Shown piece by piece: positions 60,590 to 64,000 of a stretch of 64,000 bases of DNA. Below the pieces are notes generated by a model. The model saw only the letters and a program-made list of their open reading frames with translations. It made no database searches and was not told the origin of the DNA. Position 1 is the first letter of the stretch, and the number at the start of each line of letters is the position of its first letter. The position numbers and the translations under genes are program-made. Source of the DNA: Fomitopsis serialis (taxonomy: Eukaryota > Basidiomycota > Agaricomycetes > Polyporales > Fomitopsidaceae); contig NW_025954967.1 of NCBI RefSeq assembly GCF_022376445.1, forward strand, positions 186,001 through 250,000, in the 5' to 3' direction.

Positions 60590-62143
60590 ATGGGTGAACC
60601 GTTGCGCATGTAGTCGATATTAAGGCGATGTAATAGTGTTCCAAGAGGAAACATGAGTCTTGTACTGTCACAATTCCCATCTGTTAGTTTAGGCCGCGCA
60701 TCGCGATGGCCTGGCAATCGACCAGCGTCATACAACTTTCGAGAGCAGGCGAGGCTCATGCCTCGTTCATGATATATCCTCCATATTGCGCAGAACATGG
60801 CTCGACGATGCAGAAATTGTTGTGAGCCAATAACCGTCGCCACAGTTGCCACAATGGGTATTGCGAGGCTGACAGTTCAGAGGTTGTCACCCTCAAGCCT
60901 GTCACAATAGCTGACTGGGGGGCTGACACCAAATCATCGTCAGTCACAACTCCAACAGACAAGAGGATAATGTCCTTGCCTAATGCCTCTGCTTCCCATC
61001 CTTCTCTGGACTCCGAGTCCATCTTCAGTTCTCTGTGGCTTACAAGGCATTTCTGCGCAGGTGAGTGTTACGATTGTCTCTTCCGCAACGTCCCTTGGTC
61101 TGCTAGGTAGTATGAGCCTCAACATTCAAGTTTTATCGCAAGTTCACAATCAAGACTCAAGGCCTCAAGGTGGACGCCACAGTAGCTGCCGCCACGGTAC
61201 AGCAACTAGATGGCCCACCGACGGTAAGTCGTCCTTGTCGCAGCCTCACTGCCGACGGGAAGCTCACCAGGTATTTCACGCCATCCTACCGCTCAGCCCT
61301 TGCGCGGCGCTGTGGGCAGCCACGTCCAACGTCTTCGCATCCCCTGCGACAGTCAATGCCCTTGCGGTGATCGGCGAGCCACTATCCCAGTACGGCCGCA
61401 AGGGCGCGGCACTGCCGGGCGTGCGGTGACGGAAGTCACGCGTGCGAACCAGGCATCCGGACTGTCAGCCTCGTCGCGCTCCCGTGAGCCCAGGGAGGAC
61501 GCACCGCCGGCAATGCCACGGTGGAGGAGCGCGACCCGGAGCGACTGGACGGCGTGGCACAGCGGTCGTGGCAATATGGACGCGTGAGTAGCTCAGGCTG
61601 GGCCCTCAGGCCTCAGTCGTCAAGCAGCGCTGACGAGGTCGTGTCTGCAGCGCATAGTGGGCGGCGGACATCGCGGCTGGTGTGCGTAGGTAAGTAGTTT
61701 CCCATCTTTTCCCGGGGTAAGGGTCAGCTCCTCGTCAGTACGCGCACGCGTGCAGAAGAGCTGATCCTGGCATGGACCTTGTCGTTGGTCCCCGGGCTGA
61801 GTACCTTGATGCTCTTTGACACTGTGCGAAGAGAGTTGAGGGAAACTAGCACATGCCGAATCCTCTCCTGTCATTATCGTCCTGTCACTGATGTGCCCAG
61901 ACGTAGACACACCTTGCCATTACAGCACCGCCGAGGAATCCTTGAACATGCATGTCACAACTGCCTTGTACTTGACACCATCGCAGACCCAAGCAATTGG
62001 TCACGAACAACAGCGACACCGCCGCGGAACCGATCTATGCAAGCCTCGTCAACAACGTAGTACAGCGGTGTTCGCGAATCACAGACATACATACATGATA
62101 GCATTGCTGTATTCTTGGTAACAGCGGCCGTCGTTCCATCCGT
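60590..62143. other. Unassigned region
   Basis: Several open frames (for example 60983-61429 and 61300-61587 on the plus strand) have no recognisable domain. A hydrophobic stretch near 61045-61130 could be a membrane segment, but no gene model holds together. No repeat or RNA gene was seen. Confidence 0.35.
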
Positions 62144-63510
62144 TCAAGAACTGAACCTGACAGGCGCAGTGAAGTCGTTCTCTTCTGTCTGGGTAATTGA
62201 GGTGCTGAGCTTTACCAATTCTTGGGCGAGCGCATCTCCAAGGATGCGATGGCCCGGGAGTGTCGGATGTAGTCCGTCCATTGTGTGTTCTTTCTGAGAC
62301 CGCCTCCAATGTCCCACTCGTGGAATTCGATGCCATACCCTGCATTCGGCCTCAACGAAGTCAAGACTGACGCTAAGTCCCGTGTGATAGGAACCTGCTC
62401 GGAGGCTCCAGTCGCTTCGGGTTCAGATCTTCAGTGAAGTCGGGAAAGGATGCTAAAAGGCTATCAGCGAACGGTATGATGATGCGATATAGAAAGACCT
62501 TACAAGAACGCATACGTGCTGGACCGATGTGCGGTATGTTTGCAACAGGCTGTCGACAAAGCTGTGCATGTGAAGCGAATCGGTCGGGGGACACGTCTTG
62601 CGCGTCGTCGTTCGTGCCTGAGATATACCTTAGCGACATACATCGCGGGATTTCTGGTCATGGCGCGCACCGAGTGCGATCAGTATGATTGAGGGCTGTT
62701 CGTCTAGTGCTGCAGGTTCGTCCAACCATGGGAATGCCTGTCGGATGGCGTCGATCAATTGCTTAACGGATCCGCGGCATTTCATGATACGCACATGGAA
62801 GAACCGGTCTATCATTCCCTGCCCGGCGCCCTCGTCCGCTTCTTCTGGAGTGGGTGCAACGAGCGTCACGCCGGGGAAGGCGACAAGTTCGAGGTCGATC
62901 TGAATCCCCGTGCTCGCGTAGATCTGTTCTTTCGCACGTGCGGATATGCACTGAGGCAGCCCAGGTCGATGTTTTGCGAGCCATCTGAATAGCCCGCCGT
63001 GATTGAGTCTCCGATGACCAGTACCCTGACTGGCCGAGGATCATCGGGGAGAGCCTGGATACTGCCCCCCTGTACGACGGATGTCAGCACTGGCAGGATA
63101 GCACTCATAGCTGAAAATTGCCTACGCTATCTAAGATGATGCTCTCCAGTTCGAACACGGACGCCCAGTCTATGAGAGTCAGCGTGATCTTGACGGGTAG
63201 GATTCTTGCGAACGCGGTGTCCGTGTGAACGAGAACAACCTCTTGTGACGGCTTACAGTCGTACGTCTTCACATATGCGCTCGGGTCGCCATCAGTTGTC
63301 GGACGTGCAACGATTGAACAGGCTATCGTCGGAGTCCCGCCATTCAACGAGTCCTTGCGCTCAGTGCGCGAGCCGGTCCGCATGCTGAGGAAGCTGCCGG
63401 AGAAGAGGAAGGATATGCTGGCACCACACCAAGAGGCAACAAGACATTCGGCATCCTGCGCTGTGGTCCATCGGCCAAGGCGGCGAAATTTGCGGAGGTA
63501 GGTTCCACAG
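62144..63510 (-). CDS. SGNH/GDSL-family hydrolase with N-terminal beta domain, disrupted
   Basis: A predicted esterase of the SGNH superfamily. The N-terminal jelly-roll-like domain reads LRKFRRLGRWTTAQ, CGASISFLFSGSFLSMRTGS, GGTPTIACSIVARP, then ILPVKITLTLIDWASVFELE. The catalytic domain starts PRPVRVLVIGDSITAGYSDG, with the nucleophile Ser in GDSI. It goes on with CISARAKEQIYASTGIQIDL, VAFPGVTLVAPTPEEADEGA, WLDEPAALDEQPSIILIALG, SVLTSLRPNAGYGIEFHEWD, WTDYI and HPTLPGHRILGDALAQELVK, stopping at 62144. The catalytic Asp and His (TDYI-HPT) lie in different frames, as if four bases of an ATCCATCC repeat were lost near 62268. Another frame change lies near 62960. Whether the gene works is doubtful, but family identity is clear. 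The first exon was not found. Confidence 0.75.
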
Positions 63511-64000
63511 TCACCCTGGAGCGAGTAGACGAGACTTCTGGCATGACTCTCTGTGGATCATCATTATCGGTAAGAAAGGGGCTTTCGTGTGTAACGAGGC
63601 TAGATCAAGCGACCGCGAAGGTGCCCCATAGGACGCGAGATGAGCTGCGACTCTGCGAGGCTCTACCGCTGACGCGGTCATTATTTCATCAGATGCTCGG
63701 AGGGCTGGACACTACATACCTGAGGATCCAAGTTGTCTGAGTGCGAGACAACAGCGTATTTCTCAAAATCTAGCGACGTGGAAAGAGTCTTCGTGCGTAT
63801 TGAGTTCCGTTCATGCACGAGTGCTTCAAGTTCAAGTACTAGTGTACTTGCAGGCATACTGAGTCGGAGTTTGCGATCATCGTGCGTGATGAGCGCTTGT
63901 AGCGTCCTCATCTTGTTTCACTCCATTCATCTTCCCTCCGAGTCCCTTTCATGAGCCTGCCGTAACGCTCGGAGGAAACGACCCATCAACAACGCACGAT
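63511..64000. other. Window edge, possible upstream exon
   Basis: A minus-strand frame at 63681-63911 (LITHDDRKLRLSMPASTLVL, then LSTSLDFEKYAVVSHSDNLD) ends at a GTATGT donor after CCTCAG near 63722. It could be a 5' exon of the SGNH gene or part of a gene cut by the window edge. I could not decide. Confidence 0.3.

Overview
The window looks like nuclear DNA of a basidiomycete fungus, most likely a wood-decay agaricomycete (polypore type). Genes lie on both strands and are cut by many 45-60 nt GT-AG introns. The gene families fit: two kinds of agaricomycete cytochrome P450, a DUF6535-like membrane protein, a CFA20-domain protein and a CRH-type GH16 wall enzyme. The assignment to a group is inference from gene content.

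Layout. 1-2.4 kb: nothing assignable. 2.4-4.4 kb (+): CBM18-GH16 cell-wall transglycosylase. 4.9-6.2 kb (-): zinc alcohol dehydrogenase. 8.2-10.2 kb (+): disrupted secreted FAD oxidase. 10.7-11.3 kb (+): small DUF6914-like protein. 11.8-12.4 kb (-): decayed DUF6535-like gene. 14.3-15.2 kb (+): CFAP20-domain gene. 15.4-16.4 kb (-): orphan. 17.3-22.8 kb (-): MSH6. 23.6-26.1 kb (-): orphan genes. 27.0-30.9 kb (+): tandem pair of orphan paralogues. 31.6-36.8 kb (+): NUM1/ApsA-type cortical dynein anchor with a PH domain. 36.8-41.3 kb: gene-poor, with a degenerate GC-rich tandem repeat. 41.3-42.7 kb (+): C2H2 zinc-finger protein. 44.1-57.7 kb: two copies of a P450 gene in inverted orientation, enclosing a DNAJC17/Cwf23-type J-protein, SEC24 and a FAD-oxidoreductase fragment. 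58.5-60.6 kb (+): a third, OrdA-like P450. 62.1-63.5 kb (-): SGNH hydrolase.

There is no operon-like logic. Housekeeping genes (MSH6, SEC24, the J-protein, the dynein anchor) are interspersed with secondary-metabolism or decay genes (P450s, FAD oxidase, alcohol dehydrogenase, SGNH esterase). The P450/oxidase stretch from 44 to 61 kb could be a small oxidative cluster, but no backbone synthase is visible.

Many otherwise recognisable genes, including MSH6 and the dynein anchor, carry single-base frameshifts, several at short homopolymers. SEC24, the J-protein gene and the alcohol dehydrogenase read through cleanly. Consensus sequence error is the simplest explanation for most of the breaks, although a few genes also have real internal losses.

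The strongest biological leads are an array of (V/I/M)QT motifs in the dynein anchor, two adjacent 13-nt exons encoding the MSH6 Walker A loop, and the inverted P450 duplication. I found no CRISPR array, rRNA or complete transposase.
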